A DNA stretch of 64,000 nucleotides from JAXMHN01 sp964578605 (GCA_964578605.1 CAZODO010000004.1:40159-104158), one strand, 5' to 3'. Positions 15,925 to 26,091 are shown, counted from the first letter of the stretch. Numbers and translations are program-made. Notes: generated by a model from the sequence alone, not told the origin.

Positions 15925-18900
15925 ATGGCATCGAACCATCACGTGGAACGTCCTGTCGAAAAGCCCCTCCTGACCCCAGCTCGACGCAGCTCGCTGACCG
16001 CGGGCGACCGCCCGGCTCCGGAGGATAGCCCCCCGCCGGTGTGTCGCCGCGCGCCGAACTGCTGGCGGCTGGATCGGTTCCTTTTGGCAGGCTCGCTTTT
16101 CATCGCCTCCAGTGCCATGGCGGACCGGGCCTCGAACTGGCGGATGTTCAAGGCGGCCGACGGATTGCACGAGACTCACACGACGTTCCTCTCCAGCAGT
16201 CCCCGCGGGAACCTCTGGGTGCGGCATGATGATCCCACCCAGGTCAGCGTCTATGACGGGTACAAAATCCATGGGATTCCCGGCCCCGGCCCGGACAAGT
16301 TCCGGATTTACGAAAGCCGGTCGGGCCAACTCTGGAGCCTTTACGCGTCGGGGCTCGTCGTTTACATGGGCGGGCAATGGGTTGAACACCCGGTGCCGGA
16401 AATCCGCTCCCGGCTCGGCCCGGACCCGTTGCGGCAGCGCCGCGAAATCCCCCTGCTCCCTGCCGAATGGGACCGGGTCCTGTTCTTGCTCCCGGACCGG
16501 CTAATGGAGTACGACGCGGCCGGACGGAAAACGGTGGGTTTGTTGGCGGTCTCCGACACAGGCTTGGGCCGATTCAACGAAATGACGGAAGCGCGCGACG
16601 GCGGGCTCTGGGTTTCCGGGCAGAAAGGGTTGATCAAATTCCCGGGGACATTAAGGCAGGTGCGACCCGGAGTGGCCTTTCAGGAGTTTCTGATTGATCC
16701 ATCCCTGAACGCCATGGACTTGCAGCGTCCGTTCGAAAGCAGCCCGGGATCGATCACAGCCGCCGCCGTGGACACGGTTTCCAGAACCCGGCATTTGGCC
16801 GTGCACTTTGATGGACAGCGCTGGACCGCCCGCCCGAGTGAGAGATCCGGTATTCGCCAGGCCTGGACGGCCTGGGACGAGGTGAGCTGGGCTTGCACGG
16901 TGAACAACCTGCTGCGGTTCGAACCCGGCTCGATGCGAGGCACGACCCGCGAACGGCTCTGGGCGGGACAGTACAACGACGTGGCGGCGGAACCGGGGGC
17001 TGCCTTCTGGCTCGCCACTTCCGAGGGTCTGCTCCGGTATGCCCCGAGTTTGTGGCGCATCCCCGTGGCCCTGGAAGATGTCTATTCCCATGTCCACGCG
17101 CTCGTGGAGGACAAGCAAGACCGGCTTTGGGCGGCCAGCAGTGATTCGCTCATTGGCTATGCCAAAGGCGTGATACGCCAGATCCGGTGGCCGGAAAGCA
17201 TCGAGAACAATTTCAGGACGCGCGACCCGCTCTACGTGCTTCCTGATGGCCGGTTGGTGATTGGGACCAGTGCCCGTTCCTGGTTGTTTGAGCCGGATTC
17301 AGAACGGTTCGAGATCCTGAGCCATCCGGCGGGGCGCCGGTTGCAGGTGCTGGGGCAATACCCGGACGGGACGTTGGTGGTGGGTCTTGCCCCGGTCAGC
17401 AGCGTTCCATCGCCTGCGTTCGAACTGGAACGCTTCGACGGCACTGAATTCGAGCCGCTCACCCAGGCGCCGCGGGACTGGCGCTTTGGCCCGGACCTGT
17501 TCTTTGCGGCGCCGCTGGCCAATGGCGATCTCTGGCTGGGGGCAAGCGGCGGCGTGGCCCGGCTCCGGAATGGCGTCTTTGAGATGTTCGGGCCTGGGGA
17601 GGGTTTTCGCGAAACACGGGCGCTTTGCTTTGCCGATCTTGGCGGCGGAAGACTCTGGTGCAGCGGACCGGGCAGGATCTTCGAATTCTCGGGAAAATCA
17701 TGGACGCTGGCCGGCTCCGGGTTCGACCGGATCAGTGCGATGGTGAAGGGCGAAGGCGACAAGGTGTGGGTCGCGACGGCGGCAGGCCTGTTCTGTCAGT
17801 CCGGCAATTTCTGGATGCTTCACGGCGTGGAGGAAGGCCTGCCCAGCATGGGGATTTCCGAAGTCCTCGTGGGACGCCTGGGAGAGCTCTGGGCGGGAAC
17901 CACCCGCGGCTTGAGCCGGTTCCACATGGACGCGGATCTCGCGCCACCAAAGACCCTGCCGCCGATGCTGGAAATCAGCCCGGGACGGGGAACCGGCACC
18001 CGGACGACCATTCTCTTGAATGCCGTCGACAAATGGCATGATACCCCGCCGGAAAGGCTGCTCTTTTCGACCCGGCTGGACGAGCAGCAATGGACGCCCT
18101 TCACCAATGTCATGGCGGTCAGCTTCGAACGCCTGGGAGCGGGCGAGCACCAGCTGGATATCCGCGCCATGGACCGCAATTGGAACCAGGACCCCGGGTT
18201 CGCCACTCTCGATTTCTCGGTGGTGCTTCCGTGGTACCGGGACCCGCGCTTGACGGCTGCCGTCCTCTCCGCCGCGGTCCTGGTGTCGCTCTCCGTGGCG
18301 CTCGCCATCAACCGCCACTGGCGCCTAGTGCGAAGCTACGCGGAAGTGGAGCGGATCGTGAACCTTCGCACCCGCCAATTGGCGCGCGCCAACGAGGCGC
18401 TCTTGCAGAGCCAGAAGATGACGGCCTTGGGGACGCTCGCGGCAAGCATTGCGCATGATTTCAACAACATCCTCTCCATCATCAAAGGCTCGGCCCAGAT
18501 CATTCAGAATAACCTCGATGACGAGCAAAAAGTCCTCACTCGACTGCAACGGATCCAGGCGGTGGTGGAACAGGGATCGGGGATCGTGAAATCGATCATG
18601 GGCGTGAGCCGGGTCAAGGAGCAGGACGTTGTGCAGTCGGACGTGAACGCCGTGGTGGAGGCCGCTTTGAAACTCCTCGGGGACCGGTTCCTTCCGGAGG
18701 TGACGATCGAGTTTGTTCCGGCGGAAGGGCTGCCTCCGGTTCGGGTGGTGCCGGAGTTGGTCCAACAGATGTTAATCAACCTGATCTTGAATGCGGCCGA
18801 TGCCATGGACCACCGGGGAACGATCGTCGTCAGCACCGATCATCTCTTTCAATTGCCGCCCGACCTGGCGTTGTCCCCTGCCCGCGCGGCCAACCATGTT

Positions 18901-19158
18901 TATGTGCAGGTGCAGGACAACGGGACGGGGATCGACCCCGCCATCGTGCCGCGAATCTTCGAGCCGTTCTTCACGACCAAAGCGCTCTCGGCCCGCCGCG
19001 GGACCGGGCTGGGGCTATCCATGGTTTACCAGGTGGCCAGCGAACTGGGTTATGGGCTGGAGGTTCGGTCCAAGCTCGGCAAAGGGAGCACTTTCCGCAT
19101 CATCCTGCCCGCGGCGGCGTCTGCGCCCGAGAAGCTTGACGCGGCGGCGATTAGTTAG
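15925..19158 (+). CDS. Two-component-propeller sensor histidine kinase
   Basis: 1077 residues. A signal/anchor segment at about residues 48-66 is followed by a periplasmic β-propeller region (~70-680) built of repeats such as GELWAGTTRGLSRF. Then come a Y_Y_Y domain (~700-765), one membrane helix (~775-795), a HisKA dimerisation domain with phosphoacceptor H844 (AASIAHDFNN) and an HATPase with DNGTGID and GTGLGLSM. No receiver or DNA-binding domain is fused, unlike the hybrid systems of Bacteroides. No response regulator gene is nearby. Such propellers usually sense carbohydrate fragments. The N-terminal ~45 residues before the signal are unusually long and basic, so a later start is possible. 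Confidence 0.9.
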   Translation: MASNHHVERPVEKPLLTPARRSSLTAGDRPAPEDSPPPVCRRAPNCWRLDRFLLAGSLFIASSAMADRASNWRMFKAADGLHETHTTFLSSSPRGNLWVRHDDPTQVSVYDGYKIHGIPGPGPDKFRIYESRSGQLWSLYASGLVVYMGGQWVEHPVPEIRSRLGPDPLRQRREIPLLPAEWDRVLFLLPDRLMEYDAAGRKTVGLLAVSDTGLGRFNEMTEARDGGLWVSGQKGLIKFPGTLRQVRPGVAFQEFLIDPSLNAMDLQRPFESSPGSITAAAVDTVSRTRHLAVHFDGQRWTARPSERSGIRQAWTAWDEVSWACTVNNLLRFEPGSMRGTTRERLWAGQYNDVAAEPGAAFWLATSEGLLRYAPSLWRIPVALEDVYSHVHALVEDKQDRLWAASSDSLIGYAKGVIRQIRWPESIENNFRTRDPLYVLPDGRLVIGTSARSWLFEPDSERFEILSHPAGRRLQVLGQYPDGTLVVGLAPVSSVPSPAFELERFDGTEFEPLTQAPRDWRFGPDLFFAAPLANGDLWLGASGGVARLRNGVFEMFGPGEGFRETRALCFADLGGGRLWCSGPGRIFEFSGKSWTLAGSGFDRISAMVKGEGDKVWVATAAGLFCQSGNFWMLHGVEEGLPSMGISEVLVGRLGELWAGTTRGLSRFHMDADLAPPKTLPPMLEISPGRGTGTRTTILLNAVDKWHDTPPERLLFSTRLDEQQWTPFTNVMAVSFERLGAGEHQLDIRAMDRNWNQDPGFATLDFSVVLPWYRDPRLTAAVLSAAVLVSLSVALAINRHWRLVRSYAEVERIVNLRTRQLARANEALLQSQKMTALGTLAASIAHDFNNILSIIKGSAQIIQNNLDDEQKVLTRLQRIQAVVEQGSGIVKSIMGVSRVKEQDVVQSDVNAVVEAALKLLGDRFLPEVTIEFVPAEGLPPVRVVPELVQQMLINLILNAADAMDHRGTIVVSTDHLFQLPPDLALSPARAANHVYVQVQDNGTGIDPAIVPRIFEPFFTTKALSARRGTGLGLSMVYQVASELGYGLEVRSKLGKGSTFRIILPAAASAPEKLDAAAIS

Positions 19159-19171
19159 TAACCCGGACCGC

Positions 19172-20602
19172 ATGCATACGATCCACCGGCGGGAATTCCT
19201 CAAGCGAGCTGCCATGGGCGCGGGGGCGCTTTCGATCCCCTGGGTGGTTCCCGGCAGGGCGCTGGGGGCGGAGGGAGCGCTGCCTCCCAGCGAACGCGTC
19301 AACGCCGGGTTGATCGGCCGAGGCGCCATGGGATCGGGGCACCTGCATCGGCTCGCGCGCGATCCGGCGTTCCAGGTGATGGCCGTTTGCGATGTCGACT
19401 CGGAGCGCCGCGAAGCCGGCAAACAATTTGTGGACGCGCAATATGCCGCCGCGCGCGAGAGCGGGCGGTATAGCGGCTGCGCCGCTTACAACGATTACCG
19501 CGAGCTGCTGGCCCGGCCCGACATCGATGCCGTGGTCATCGCCACCCCGGACCATTGGCACGCGCTCCAGGCCATCGACGCCGCCAAAGCGGGCAAAGAC
19601 GTTTACCTGGAGAAGCCGGTGTCCGTCACGCTCGAAGAAGGACGCGCCATGGCCAAGATCGTGCAGCGGTACGGCCGCGTGTTCCAGACGGGCACTCAGT
19701 ACCGCTCCATCCCCGCGATTCGCAAAGTCTGCCAGTTCGTGCGCGAAGGCGGCCTTGGAAAAGTGAAGTCCGTATTCACCTTGCTGGCGCCCTTGTCGAG
19801 CTTCATCGGAGCTCCGCGATACAAGCCTTACGCGGATGTCCTCAACCTGGAACGTTGCGGCAAATCGTATGTGCCAATGGACTTCGAACTGCCGGCGGAA
19901 CCGGTGCCCAAAGGGCTCGATTGGGAGCTCTGGGTGGGCCCGGCGCCTTGGCGGCCGTTCTGCCATGCTTACCATACCAACCCGTCCCCTGGCGTGGTGC
20001 CGTGGTCCTTCTGCGACGCGTTCGGCGTGACGTCATCCACCTGGTTCCTTTCCCACGCGGCGGATGTGATCCAGTACGCCCTCGGGGTGGAAAGCAGCGG
20101 CCCGGTAGAAATTATCCATCCGGCGAAAGGCGAATTCCCGACACTTACCTGCCGGTATGGCAATGGCACCTTGCTCCATTTCGTGGACCACTGGGGCATG
20201 GTGAAAGACGTTTACCACGCGCTCCCCGCCAACGCCCGGTTGGCCGGCAATTTCGGGGGCGTGTTCATCGGCGAGCACGGCTGGATCACCTCCATGTCCA
20301 CCGGCGGACCCGTGGAAGGCGGGCCGGAAGAGGTGCTGAAAGCCGTGGACCTTCCCAACCGGGAGGTCAATATCGGTGCGAACGATCACCACGGCAATTG
20401 GCTCGAGTGCATCCGGACACGAAAGCGTCCGTATTGCGACGAGGAATTGGGCCACCGGACCGCGTCGCTGGGGCACCTGGCGAATGTCGCCTTCTGGACC
20501 GGCCAGTCTCTGACCTGGGATCCGGTCAAGGAAGAGTTTCCCGGGAACGACGCCGCCAATCGGCTGCGCGCCCGGGCGATGCGTGCCCCTTGGCGGGCCT
20601 AA
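19172..20602 (+). CDS. Exported Gfo/Idh/MocA-family oxidoreductase
   Basis: 476 residues. The start at 19172 opens a Tat signal (HRREFLKRAAMGAGALSIPW). The Rossmann motif reads LIGRGAMGSGH, and the family lysine motif is intact in YLEKPVSVTLEEG. This is a second, distinct member beside the one at 2.0 kb: here the EKP is canonical and the C-terminal domain is longer. It is probably an NAD(P)-dependent sugar oxidoreductase in the periplasm; substrate unknown. It follows the propeller sensor kinase by 13 bp on the same strand, which suggests co-transcription and that the kinase senses a related glycan. Confidence 0.88.
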   Translation: MHTIHRREFLKRAAMGAGALSIPWVVPGRALGAEGALPPSERVNAGLIGRGAMGSGHLHRLARDPAFQVMAVCDVDSERREAGKQFVDAQYAAARESGRYSGCAAYNDYRELLARPDIDAVVIATPDHWHALQAIDAAKAGKDVYLEKPVSVTLEEGRAMAKIVQRYGRVFQTGTQYRSIPAIRKVCQFVREGGLGKVKSVFTLLAPLSSFIGAPRYKPYADVLNLERCGKSYVPMDFELPAEPVPKGLDWELWVGPAPWRPFCHAYHTNPSPGVVPWSFCDAFGVTSSTWFLSHAADVIQYALGVESSGPVEIIHPAKGEFPTLTCRYGNGTLLHFVDHWGMVKDVYHALPANARLAGNFGGVFIGEHGWITSMSTGGPVEGGPEEVLKAVDLPNREVNIGANDHHGNWLECIRTRKRPYCDEELGHRTASLGHLANVAFWTGQSLTWDPVKEEFPGNDAANRLRARAMRAPWRA

Positions 20603-20606
20603 CCGG

Positions 20607-23474
20607 CTAGCTGGCCACCGCTTCCGCGCAGCGGCCGCAAATGGACGGATGATTCGGGTTCACCCCGACGTCCGTTTCCCAATGCCAGCAGCGGCCGCAT
20701 TTGGCCCCGTCCGCCTTGAGCACAAGGACCTTGAGGGCAACGGGAGCGTCCCCGGCCATGGGCAGATCCACAATCCGGAGCTGAGAGACGTTCAGCAGTT
20801 CGCGGAGCGTGGCCGTCTGCTGTTCCAGGGCAGCACGGGCAGTTTGCGGGACCTGGATCTCAACCTGCGCGTCGAGGCCTTTGCCGATCAGCTTTGCTTG
20901 GCGCGCCTTCTCCAACTCGGCCAGAGCCACGGTGCGGATGTCAAACAGCCCCTTCCAGGCAAGGCGTTCCTCTTGCGAAAGCGCCAAGGGCCGCACTTCC
21001 CACCGGGCGAGATGCACGGAATCGTCCGGGTTGGAAGCCAGCTGCTCCCAGGCTTCGTCCGCGGTGAACGCCAGGATCGGCGAAAGCATCTTGCACAAGC
21101 CGGTCACAAGCCGATGCAGAGCGGTCTGGGTCGAGCGGCGGCGCGCTGAGCCAGCCGGATCCGTGTAAAGCCGATCCTTCACGGCATCGTGGTAAATGGC
21201 GGACAATTCGACAGCCGTGAATTGGCTGATCTTCTGATAAACGACGTGAAATTCGGAGGCCTCGTAGGCCGCCAACACCTGGGCCTCCAGGTCGGCGAAT
21301 TCGCCAAGAATCCAGCGGTCTAAGGGCGTAAGGTCCTGGTCCGGCACACGATGCTTCGCCGGGTCGAAGTCGTACAGGTTCGAAAGCTGGTATCGGAGCG
21401 TGTTCCGCAGCATCCGATACGTCTCCGAAACCTTGTTGATACGCTCCTCGCTCACGACGATGTCGTTGCGGAAATCCTGCGATGCCACCCAGAGGCGCAC
21501 CACGTCCGCGCCATACTTCTTCACGTAAGCCTCGGCGGTTTGGGGCTTTTCGTATCCGCCTTGGCCTTGCTTGCTCTTGGAGATCTTCTCGCGGTCAGCG
21601 TCGACCATGAAGCCGTGGGTCAAGACCGTTCGAAACGGGGCGGAGCCATTGCCGGCAAGCGAAAGCAGCAGGGAGGATTGGAACCAGCCGCGATGCTGGT
21701 CGCTGCCCTCGAGGTACATGTCTGCCTGCCAGGCGGGCACCCCGCTGCCCGCAGCGCGCTGCAATTCCGGGCGGCGGCTAATAACCGTGCGCGCAGACGA
21801 ACCGGAATCAATCCAGACGTCGAGCGTGTCCGGTCCCTTGGCGACGGGATCAGGAGCCGTCCAGTGCTCGGGTTTGACCGCAGCCCATAGCTTTTCCAGC
21901 GGCAGTTCGAACCAGATGTTGGACCCGTGCTTTTCGACCAGCGCCGCCGTGTTCCGCACAATCTGCGGGTCCAGGATGGGGGTGCCCTCGGCTGTGTAAA
22001 ACGCCGGGATGGGGACGCCCCAGGCCCGCTGTCGCGAGATGCACCAGTCCGGCCGCGATTTCACCGCGGCTTCAATGCGGCTCTTGCCCCACTCAGGAAC
22101 CCACCGGACGCGGTTGATCTCCTCGAGCGCCAGTTCGCGGAAAGTGGGCGGCTCGCCCGAGACGGCGTTCGGTTGAGAAGGCCGGTGATCGATGGCGACG
22201 AACCACTGGTCCATGGCCCGGAAGATGACGGGGGTCTTGCTGCGCCAGCAAAACGGGTAACTGTGCGTGTAAGCCTCCTGGTGCGCGAGCATGCCGCGTT
22301 CGCGGAGCACGGCCAGAACCGCTTCGTTCGCTTCGCTCTTGCCCTGCTTTTCCAGGATGGACTTGCCGATCAGGTCCGCCGGCATTTGCTTCTCGACGGG
22401 CAAATCCGCCGTGTAGGCAAACCGGCCCTCATCATCCACGGGCGAGTAGATGGGAAGCCCCTGCTGCAACCCGAGGCTGTAATCCTCCAACCCGTGCCCA
22501 GGCGCAATATGGACAAAGCCGGTCCCGGTGGAGCTTTCAACAAACGCGTCGCCAGGAAAGAGCCGCCCGGTGCGGTTGATGAAAGGGTGTTGCACCTCGA
22601 GCTGTCCGAGGTGATCGCCATACAAGCTCCGCACGATTTCGTATCCGTCCCATTGGCAGGCCTCCGAGACCTTGGATAGGAGCATGGTCGACACGATGTA
22701 ATGCTCATCGCCGACGCGGACCATCGAGTAGTTGAACGTCGAATTGTAAGCGACGGCCAAATTGGCGGGCAGCGTCCAAGGCGTGGTCGTCCAGATCAGG
22801 ACGTAAAACCCGGGATGGCCCACCAGCGGGAACTTCACATAGATGCTCTGGCTGACGTGATCGCGATACTCCACCTCCGCTTCGGCCAGCGCGGTGCGGC
22901 ACGGAATGCTCCAGTAAACCGGTTTTTTGCCCCGGTAAACGAACCCCTTCTCCACTAGGTCGGCAAAAAGTCGCAACTCGTCCGCCTCGTACTTGGGATC
23001 GAGCGTCATGTAGGGATGTTCCCAATCGCCCAGCACGCCCAAGCGCTGGAATTGCGCCGTCTGGATGGCCATGTACTTCCGGGCATACGCTTCGCATGCT
23101 TTTCGGATGCCAGCCACGCTTGTTTCGGCGCCGCCGGACTTGCGCAATTCCTGGGTCACCTTGAACTCGATCGGCAGCCCGTGGGTGTCCCAGCCGGGGA
23201 TGTAGGGCGCGCTCTTGCCGCGGAGCGTCTGGAACTTGATGATGATATCTTTGAGAATCTTGTTGAGCGCGGTGCCAATGTGGACGTCGCCATTGGTGAA
23301 CGGCGGACCATCATGGAGCACGAACTTCTCGGCCCCCTCGCGGCTCGCCTGGATGCGTTCGTAGAGCCGGCGGGATTGCCATTGCCCCAGGCGCAAGGGT
23401 TCGCGTGCCACGAGGTCCGCCTTCATTGGGAACGCGGTCTTGGGCAGATTGAGAGAGTCTTTGTAATCCTTCAC
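20607..23474 (-). CDS. ileS: Isoleucyl-tRNA synthetase
   Basis: 955 residues, class I synthetase charging tRNA-Ile. Seen: the HIGH-type motif GDVHIGTALN, GWDTHGLPIE, the WTTTPWTLPANLA segment of the editing domain, the KMSKS-type motif EKISKSK and a C-terminal zinc finger (CGRCWHW and CGRCAE). The bacterial type 1 form is indicated by the N-terminus KDYKDSLNLPKTAFPM. The start is set at GTG 23474 because it places VKDYKDSLN exactly at the family N-terminus; a TTG at 23528 would add 18 residues. The 3' end converges on the Gfo/Idh gene with a 4-bp gap. Confidence 0.96.
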   Translation of the reverse strand: MKDYKDSLNLPKTAFPMKADLVAREPLRLGQWQSRRLYERIQASREGAEKFVLHDGPPFTNGDVHIGTALNKILKDIIIKFQTLRGKSAPYIPGWDTHGLPIEFKVTQELRKSGGAETSVAGIRKACEAYARKYMAIQTAQFQRLGVLGDWEHPYMTLDPKYEADELRLFADLVEKGFVYRGKKPVYWSIPCRTALAEAEVEYRDHVSQSIYVKFPLVGHPGFYVLIWTTTPWTLPANLAVAYNSTFNYSMVRVGDEHYIVSTMLLSKVSEACQWDGYEIVRSLYGDHLGQLEVQHPFINRTGRLFPGDAFVESSTGTGFVHIAPGHGLEDYSLGLQQGLPIYSPVDDEGRFAYTADLPVEKQMPADLIGKSILEKQGKSEANEAVLAVLRERGMLAHQEAYTHSYPFCWRSKTPVIFRAMDQWFVAIDHRPSQPNAVSGEPPTFRELALEEINRVRWVPEWGKSRIEAAVKSRPDWCISRQRAWGVPIPAFYTAEGTPILDPQIVRNTAALVEKHGSNIWFELPLEKLWAAVKPEHWTAPDPVAKGPDTLDVWIDSGSSARTVISRRPELQRAAGSGVPAWQADMYLEGSDQHRGWFQSSLLLSLAGNGSAPFRTVLTHGFMVDADREKISKSKQGQGGYEKPQTAEAYVKKYGADVVRLWVASQDFRNDIVVSEERINKVSETYRMLRNTLRYQLSNLYDFDPAKHRVPDQDLTPLDRWILGEFADLEAQVLAAYEASEFHVVYQKISQFTAVELSAIYHDAVKDRLYTDPAGSARRRSTQTALHRLVTGLCKMLSPILAFTADEAWEQLASNPDDSVHLARWEVRPLALSQEERLAWKGLFDIRTVALAELEKARQAKLIGKGLDAQVEIQVPQTARAALEQQTATLRELLNVSQLRIVDLPMAGDAPVALKVLVLKADGAKCGRCWHWETDVGVNPNHPSICGRCAEAVAS

Positions 23475-23665
23475 AGCCTGATGCGACACAAGAGCGAGCA
23501 ACCTATCAGCCGCGATAGGCAGTGTCAACGAACGCGCCTATGCCCAGCAAGTCTCATTTTAGGCAGGGCCCTCTTCGGCGGAGCGCCCCAGCGGCGGGTT
23601 CGCTTGACGCTCCAGTATTGGTTCGTTAGCTTGCGTCACGTGGTAGCGGCATCGAACTGAACATC

Positions 23666-24301
23666 ATGCAAAATTTCCTGGTTCCCATGGTCGTCGAGCA
23701 GACGGGACGCGGCGAGCGCGGTTACGATATTTACTCGCGCCTGCTTGTCGACCGGATCGTTTTTCTCGGGACGCCGGTGGATGACATGGTTGCGAACGTC
23801 ATCATCGCGCAGCTTCTCTTTCTGCAAATGGCCGACCCCAAGAAGGACATTCACCTTTATATCAATTCGCCTGGAGGCAGCGTCACGGCGGGTTTGGCGA
23901 TTTACGACACCATGCAGTTCCTGACGTGCGACGTGAATACGTACTGCATCGGCCAGGCCGCGAGCATGGGAGCGGTCCTGCTCTGCGGCGGGACCAAAGG
24001 CAAGCGGTACGCCCTGCCCAATTCCAACATTATGATTCACCAGGTCCTTGGGGGCGCCGAGGGCCCGGCGAGCGACGTCGAAATCCGCGTCCGCTACATG
24101 CTCCGCCTCAAACAGCGCCTTAACGCCATCATCTCCAAGCATACCGGCCGTGCCATCGAGCAGGTCGAAAAGGATTGCGACCGCGACAACTTCATGACGG
24201 CCGATGAAGCCAAGACTTACGGGCTTGTCGACGAAGTGGTGCAGTCGCGCAAAGAGATCCCCGGCCTTGCGGATAAAGGGGCGGCCGTTGCGAAGGAATA
24301 G
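23666..24301 (+). CDS. clpP: ATP-dependent Clp protease proteolytic subunit
   Basis: 211 residues. Serine peptidase that forms the tetradecameric chamber of ClpXP. Catalytic S100 lies in GQAASMGA and H125 in NIMIHQV; the aspartate is in the DRDNFM region. The INSPGGSVTAG oxyanion segment is intact. The N-terminus (FLVPMVVEQTGRGERGYDIYSRLL) is standard, and no long propeptide is present. clpX starts one base after the stop, so the pair is an operon, as in many bacteria. No trigger-factor gene precedes it. Confidence 0.97.
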   Translation: MQNFLVPMVVEQTGRGERGYDIYSRLLVDRIVFLGTPVDDMVANVIIAQLLFLQMADPKKDIHLYINSPGGSVTAGLAIYDTMQFLTCDVNTYCIGQAASMGAVLLCGGTKGKRYALPNSNIMIHQVLGGAEGPASDVEIRVRYMLRLKQRLNAIISKHTGRAIEQVEKDCDRDNFMTADEAKTYGLVDEVVQSRKEIPGLADKGAAVAKE

Positions 24302-24302
24302 C

Positions 24303-25601
24303 ATGGCCCGTCCGACCCAGCTGACCCTCTGCAGCTTCTGCGGCAAATCCCATGCCGAGGTGAGGAAGCTCATTCAAGGCCCCGGCGTTTACATCTGCGA
24401 CAGCTGCATCGCGGTCTGCAAGAGTGTTCTCGACAAGGAACTCCGCGTCGAGAGCAAGAAGAGCGTGATGCGGCTGAAGGTTCCCAAGCCTTCCGACATC
24501 AAGCGGCAGCTCGATCTGCATTGCATCGGCCAGGAGCAGGCCAAGAAGACCCTCGCCGTCGCGGTGCACAATCACTACAAGCGTATTCAGCAGGGCGCCA
24601 CTTTCTCCCCGCCGCGCGATGCCCAACTCGATTTCTCCGGGGAACGTCACGCGGACGTTGAACTGGAGAAGAGCAACATCCTCCTGATCGGTCCCACGGG
24701 CTCAGGCAAAACGCTCCTTGCCCGCACGCTGGCGCGCATCCTCGATGTCCCCTTCGCCATCGCGGACGCCACCACCCTGACCGAAGCCGGTTACGTGGGC
24801 GAAGACGTCGAAAACATCATCCTCCGCCTCCTGCAAAACGCCGATTACGACGTGAAGCGCGCGCAGATGGGCATCGTTTACATCGACGAGATCGACAAAA
24901 TCGCGCGCAAGACCGAGAACGTTTCCATCACGCGCGACGTGTCCGGCGAAGGCGTCCAGCAAGCGCTCTTAAAGATCCTGGAGGGAACTCTCTGCAACGT
25001 CCCGCCGCAAGGCGGCCGCAAGCATCCCCAGCAGGAATACATTCGCGTCGACACCTCGGGCATTCTCTTCCTTTGCGGCGGCGCATTCGTCGGGCTCGAG
25101 CGCATCATTCAGCGGCGCCTTGGCAACCGCGTCATGGGCTTTGGCGCCGTTGGCAAGGATCACACTGTCGCCTCGCTCGGCCGTTCGGCCATCATGCAGC
25201 ATGTCGAGCCGGAAGACCTGCTGACCTACGGGTATATCCCCGAGTTTGTCGGCCGTCTGCCCATGGTGACCGTCCTCGAGGAACTCAACGAATCTCAGCT
25301 GGTCTCCATCCTGACCGAGCCGAAAAACGCGCTCACCAAGCAGTACGCCAAGCTCCTCGCCATGGAAGGCGTCCAGCTTGAATTCGTGCCCGACGCGCTC
25401 GAAGCGCTCGCCTCGCTGGCGATGAAGAAGGGCACCGGCGCTCGCGCGCTCCGGGGGCTCCTTGAGAAGCTGATGCTCGACATCATGTACGAGATCCCCG
25501 GCAACGACGAAATCCTGTCGGTCAAGATTACCGCGCCCGTCGTTTTCGAAGAGGAAAAGCCGCTCGTTCGGCGGAAGCAGGATCAGCAGCAGGCTGCTTA
25601 A
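24303..25601 (+). CDS. clpX: ClpX ATPase, specificity subunit of ClpXP
   Basis: 432 residues. An N-terminal C4 zinc finger (CSFCGKS and CDSCIAVC) recognises substrates. The AAA+ core has Walker A GPTGSGKT (residues 130-137), Walker B VYIDEIDK, the pore loop region GYVGED and sensor FVGRLP. It unfolds tagged proteins and feeds ClpP. The start at 24303 is the ATG directly after the clpP stop; it gives the classic zinc-finger N-terminus, whereas upstream codons fall inside clpP. A hairpin terminator follows. Confidence 0.97.
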   Translation: MARPTQLTLCSFCGKSHAEVRKLIQGPGVYICDSCIAVCKSVLDKELRVESKKSVMRLKVPKPSDIKRQLDLHCIGQEQAKKTLAVAVHNHYKRIQQGATFSPPRDAQLDFSGERHADVELEKSNILLIGPTGSGKTLLARTLARILDVPFAIADATTLTEAGYVGEDVENIILRLLQNADYDVKRAQMGIVYIDEIDKIARKTENVSITRDVSGEGVQQALLKILEGTLCNVPPQGGRKHPQQEYIRVDTSGILFLCGGAFVGLERIIQRRLGNRVMGFGAVGKDHTVASLGRSAIMQHVEPEDLLTYGYIPEFVGRLPMVTVLEELNESQLVSILTEPKNALTKQYAKLLAMEGVQLEFVPDALEALASLAMKKGTGARALRGLLEKLMLDIMYEIPGNDEILSVKITAPVVFEEEKPLVRRKQDQQQAA

Positions 25602-25605
25602 CACA

Positions 25606-25637
25606 AAGCGGGCGAGACCATCTCGGCCCGCCCGCTT
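25606..25637. terminator. Bidirectional hairpin between clpX and hsp20
   Basis: Arms AAGCGGGC and GCCCGCTT, with a further inner GAGA/TCTC pairing. The outer A/T pairs give short A and T tracts on both sides. Its position between convergent genes supports use as a shared terminator for clpX (+) and the second Hsp20 gene (-). Confidence 0.65.
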
Positions 25638-25666
25638 CCTCGAGGCTGTCCGCCTCTTGCTCCCCG

Positions 25667-26059
25667 TTAACCGCTCACGGTTATCCGCCTCGGCTTCACC
25701 TGTTCGGCTTTCGGGAGGTGCAGTTTGAGCACGCCATTATCCATCCTGGCCTCGATCTTTGCGCTGTCGATCGTGGGATCCAGGACGAACACGCGGCGAT
25801 AATCCCTCGGGGTCGATTCCCGGTAGACCAGCTCCAGCCCTTGAGGCGGACCTTGCCGTCGCCCGGTCAACGTGAGCTCATTGCCTTCGAGGGAAATCTC
25901 CAGGCCGTTCTTGTCCACGCCGGGCATCTCGGCCTCCAAGAGGTATCCATCATTGCTCTCCGTGATGTTCACTCGTGGAGAGACATAAAGGCGCTCCCTC
26001 TCGACCGGTTGCGTTGGCTGGTTTGCGGCCCGGTCTTCAACTTTGGTCATCGATTTCAT
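25667..26059 (-). CDS. Hsp20/α-crystallin small heat-shock protein (second copy)
   Basis: 130 residues. The α-crystallin domain spans residues ~25-125: NITESNDGYLLEAEMPGVDKNGLEI, the ELTLTGRR turn and the GVLKLHLPK signature. ATP-independent holdase that binds unfolding proteins. A GGAAGGA-type ribosome binding site lies just upstream of the ATG. It sits 32 bp downstream of another Hsp20 gene, so the two are probably co-transcribed, but they are diverged enough not to be a recent duplication. The C-terminal I-x-I/V motif is only weakly recognisable (RITVSG). Confidence 0.93.
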   Translation of the reverse strand: MKSMTKVEDRAANQPTQPVERERLYVSPRVNITESNDGYLLEAEMPGVDKNGLEISLEGNELTLTGRRQGPPQGLELVYRESTPRDYRRVFVLDPTIDSAKIEARMDNGVLKLHLPKAEQVKPRRITVSG

Positions 26060-26091
26060 AGTCCTTCCGTTCCTTTCTTTTCGGTTCCAGT

